Shown: positions 60,881-64,000 of the stretch, in pieces
Position numbering within the stretch: the first letter of the stretch is position 1
Layout of the letters: the number at the start of each line of letters is the position of its first letter
Source: Mallotus nudiflorus
Taxonomy: Eukaryota; Streptophyta; Magnoliopsida; Malpighiales; Euphorbiaceae
Assembly (NCBI GenBank): GCA_947683625.1
Contig: CANTUR010000384.1
Location: 248,001 to 312,000, forward strand
Length of the DNA stretch: 64,000 nucleotides
Reading direction: 5' to 3'
Translations under genes and position numbers: made by a program
The notes under the pieces: model-generated
What the model was told of the DNA's origin: nothing
What the model saw: only the letters and a program-made list of their open reading frames with translations
Database searches by the model: none

Positions 60881-61287
60881 GTGATATTTATAATTGTGTG
60901 GTGGAGAATTGATTTAATATAAAGCATTATTATTATTATTATAATATAAAGTATTATAATATAAAGTTTTATTATTATAATAATTATAATATATATATAC
61001 ACACACACATTAATAAGAAAACACAAACATAAAATGCAGAAACAAGCTCCTTCCTCCCCGTACCTTCTGATTCTTCCCCTATCACTGTGCCTCCCCGTTC
61101 TTCACGCCAAACCACCTTCCTCTTGCCATCTCCTCTGTCATCTCCTCCCCTGTTCTCCTTTTTCTTCCTTGCGACGTCGGACAACAAGGAGCAGCAAACA
61201 CAACATATGCAATCTCGATCGCCAGAGACGTTGTAGACGATGGAAGCTCATCGTTCCGATGCCATTCCACTCTTCTAGCGCTGGTGA
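60478..61287 (+). repeat. diverged gypsy LTR, left part, interrupted by a younger LTR
   Basis: It starts TGTAATAATCCATAA and shares the order TATGCCATGTTAACAAATTT, AT-rich DNA, the ACACACATTAATAAG region and a GC-rich exon-like block with the diverged LTR at 25343. It stops at GCTGGTGA, the position of the first splice-like donor, where a young LTR begins. The remainder should lie beyond the window. Confidence 0.75.
60820..60880. repeat. compound (AT)n(GT)n(AT)n microsatellite
   Basis: AT, then GT, then AT runs lie inside the diverged LTR. Confidence 0.9.
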
Positions 61288-64000
61288 TGTAATATCCCGT
61301 GTTTTTACATGTTTTTATACTGTATCGGGATATGCAGTATTAATAATTTTGAATATGTATGTATACGATATTTTTATGAGTTGATATGTATTTTAGACCT
61401 ATTTTAATTAATGTGTTTTATATACAGTGTTTTAAGTAAAATTTTCCCGGGACTTGCATTTTCGGGGAAATTTTCACGTAAACAATGTATTATTAATTAT
61501 TTTAAATGTATTTACGGACTTGCATGAACTCATACATATTTTTAAATTATTAAATAAAGACTGTGTGTGTATATTTATTTAATTAGGGTTTATTATTCCC
61601 TAATATTTTATTAAGTATTTAATTGTTTTAATTGTTATTTAATTAATTTTATTTGGTATAAATTATTAAAATATTAATATTTTAATGTGTGTGGTGTATA
61701 TTTGATGTGTGTAATTTAATATTATTTTAATAAAAAGTATAAAGTATATATATATACATATATACATCAAAAATCAAAAAAATTTGCCAAATTACACATT
61801 TGCCCCCGACTTCTTCTCCTTCTTCTTTCCCACGCCCGACGCCCGACCACCATCCCTCACCGCTGCAACTGCCGTTCCTTCACCGTCGGTGTCCCTCTCG
61901 GTGAGCCACCTCCGTCTCCAGCCGTTCCCCGCCGCCAGCAGCCCCTTTCCCGACGAGTTTTGGCCGGAATTAGCTTTAGAGGCCGAAAGTCGAGCTACCG
62001 CCGTTTCTCCCTCCTCCGACCACCGTTTTCGACACCGCCGGTCTCTTTCTTCTCCTTGAGCTCCGGTGAGTGTTATTCTAGCTTTGGTTTGAGCTAAAAT
62101 GGTATAGAATTGCTTAGGTTTCGATTTGTAAATTTCGGCCTATTAGGGTTTTCAATTTTTTTGAGCTTCGAATTGGATGATTCATGGAAACTTCCTTCAC
62201 AAATGTTGTTACTAGTAGCTTAATCTTCATGTATGAATTTTTGTAGAATTTTTGGAGATTGTTTGGATTTTTGGGTATTTTTGAATATTTTAATATTATT
62301 TTCTAATTTTCGGAAATTAATTATTTAAATTATGAAATTGGAGTTTATGGTTAAATTGGGTGTTGAAATGAATTATAGGAATTTATTTGGAATTTTTATG
62401 AATTTCTAAGTATTTATTTTTAATTATTTGAGTTTATGTGAATTTGAGAAAATTAGGTTAAATGTGTTTTTAATGGAAATTAATTGGTTAATTGGGTTTA
62501 ATTATTAATATTATTGATAAATATGTTGAGAAAATTAATTTTGGATAATTGTATGATTTTTAGTGAATTTTTGAAGTAATTTAAGTATATTTATATATAT
62601 AGGGGTATTTTGGTAATTTTACCCTAAATTGTCTAAAAATGTAATTTAATTGGTTTTAATATTTATTTAAGGTATAAAAATGATTTCCACAAATTATTTA
62701 GTATTTTTAACTAATTAAAACTATTTTTCGGGAATTATTTTCAATTATATATATAATATACGGTTTTTCTAATAAAATGAGTTTTAATCGGTTTTTATAG
62801 TGTTTCAAGGTCAATTATGTAATTTTTATTTATAAAATGTATTTCTGTGATTTAAGGATATTTTTGGTATTTCTGGAATCATTCTGTGTTTGTGGACCCC
62901 GGTCGGTGGACTATAGTTTGGAGTCCGACCGTGGGATTTTGATTGTGTTGAGCTCGTTTTTCGAAGTGTATTTTCTTTGCAGGGTCGGCTCTACTCTTTT
63001 GAGTAGAGAGATGTCCGTTTTACAGGGGAGGTTCTGCCGGATTTTCGGTAGAATTCTCGTAAAACGTGATATCCAGTCGAACCCTAATTCTGTTTCCGTA
63101 TTTTAATACTCTAGATTGAATTCTAGGATTTCTATTAGGTTTATTCTGATGTCGATTATTTATTTCTTGTTTAGTTGCGCCGAGACCGAGGGCTAGTGGA
63201 CCAGGCCCGTCGGACCTGTCTCGTGGAGCGCATTAGGTGAGTTACTATATTATATATATATGCTTAGGATGCATGATTTAGAAAAATGCATGTTTTATTT
63301 TGACTGAATATGCATAAATAATGTGATTTATATTCAAGTATATTTTTGGTATATAATAAATTATATACATGTTTTGTAAATAAAATATATTTAAAATGTT
63401 TTTAAATATAATTTTAGTTTAATTCATGATTTGATTGGATTTATTTGACATATATGTACTCAAAATATACCTGGTTTATGTTTGGTATATTTTCAGTATA
63501 TATATGGTTTATATTGTTGATTTATTTAAATTCATGCATCGTGTATTTGTGAATGAATGTTTTATTATTTAATGATGAAGGATATCAATAGAACGTGCTA
63601 CCTAGTGGGCAGCACTAGGACCGAGTACGTACCGGTACGCCTATAGCTTTAGGCTATGTTACTAACTATTTGTGGATATTGATTTGATTATGATTATTGA
63701 TATGTGTGAGATGTGGTTTGGGTGTGATTGCTGGAGCTCGGTTGACCAAGTGTCTCGGGGCCAATCACACTGGCAGTCAGACTGCTGGAGCTCGGTTGAC
63801 TTAGTGTCTCGGGGCCAGTCTACTGTCCAAATGGATTAAGTGGATATATTTGGAATAAGTGAGCTTGTATGGCCAGCGTGTTGTTTAACACTATTTTTGA
63901 GGTTGCGATATTCTAGGGTTCTATGTGATCCTTCATAAACTGTGATTTTCAGATAAAGTATATAAAAATGATTTCACTGCATCTGTGTGTAATTGCCTGT
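61288..64000 (+). repeat. young gypsy-family LTR, right end outside the window
   Basis: It starts TGTAATATCCCG and follows the canonical LTR for 2713 bp, including donor CCG|GTGAGTG near 62066, hairpins near 62895-63055 and paired repeats near 63725-63820. About 0.5 kb is missing, so it may be a solo LTR or the 5' LTR of another element. The five bases before it are GGTGA. Confidence 0.93.

Noticed and set aside
60784..61026. 80-codon frame rich in Ile, Tyr, His and Thr
   Set aside because: It is a translation of the compound AT/GT microsatellite.
61034..61384. 116-codon frame
   Set aside because: It spans the junction of an old LTR and a newly inserted LTR, so it cannot be an ancestral gene.
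1..64000. tRNA, rRNA or CRISPR-like arrays
   Set aside because: No cloverleaf-like or rRNA sequence was noticed by eye, and the regular repeats seen are microsatellites, satellites or LTR blocks without spacer structure.

Overview
This is nuclear DNA of a flowering plant, most likely a eudicot; the species cannot be told from the sequence. The reasons are very AT-rich intergenic DNA, plant-type Ty3/gypsy and Ty1/copia retrotransposons, small inverted-repeat elements, and one plant carboxylesterase gene (CXE18-like). There is no sign of prokaryotic, plastid or mitochondrial gene organisation.

One Ty3/gypsy chromovirus family with very long LTRs (about 3.0-3.45 kb, TGTAATA...GTCGTGACA, 5-bp target duplications) makes up about 50% of the window. 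Its copies are: element 1 on the minus strand (1-7997, 3' LTR cut by the window edge); element 2, complete on the plus strand (12155-23425, duplication CACAC); a diverged solo LTR (25343-28795, ATAAG); a solo LTR (30686-37195, ATTTC) with a second solo LTR nested inside it (32857-36119, TATAT); a diverged minus-strand solo LTR (44862-47881, ATTTG) inside a copia element; and a diverged LTR fragment (60478-61287) split by a young LTR that runs off the window (61288-64000). Both internal regions encode gag, protease, RT, RNase H, integrase and a C-terminal chromodomain-like segment, and both are disrupted.

Other repeats are: an old gypsy (Athila/Tat-like) remnant at 7998-12154, continued at 23431-24610 after element 2 split its LTR; a degenerate minus-strand copia element (39421-48356) carrying a 1.1-kb unknown insertion and a solo gypsy LTR; a G-run-headed repeat present twice (29731 and 39882); a 2-kb inverted-repeat structure (57731-59700) with a foldback MITE in each arm; a 0.7-kb direct repeat (54931 and 56452); and several satellites and microsatellites.

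Host genes are few. One intact intronless carboxylesterase lies at 52327-53334 with a TATA box and a possible poly(A) signal. A decayed HMG-box gene fragment sits at about 38640-39015 (minus), and a possible orphan exon lies at 57478-57600 (minus).

The strongest candidate for something undescribed is the architecture of the gypsy LTR. It holds a chain of small hairpins kept by paired changes between copies, including a tandem pair whose stems covary, and it has splice-site-like signals that would give the RNA a two-intron leader. These are readings by eye and need folding, alignment and RNA evidence.
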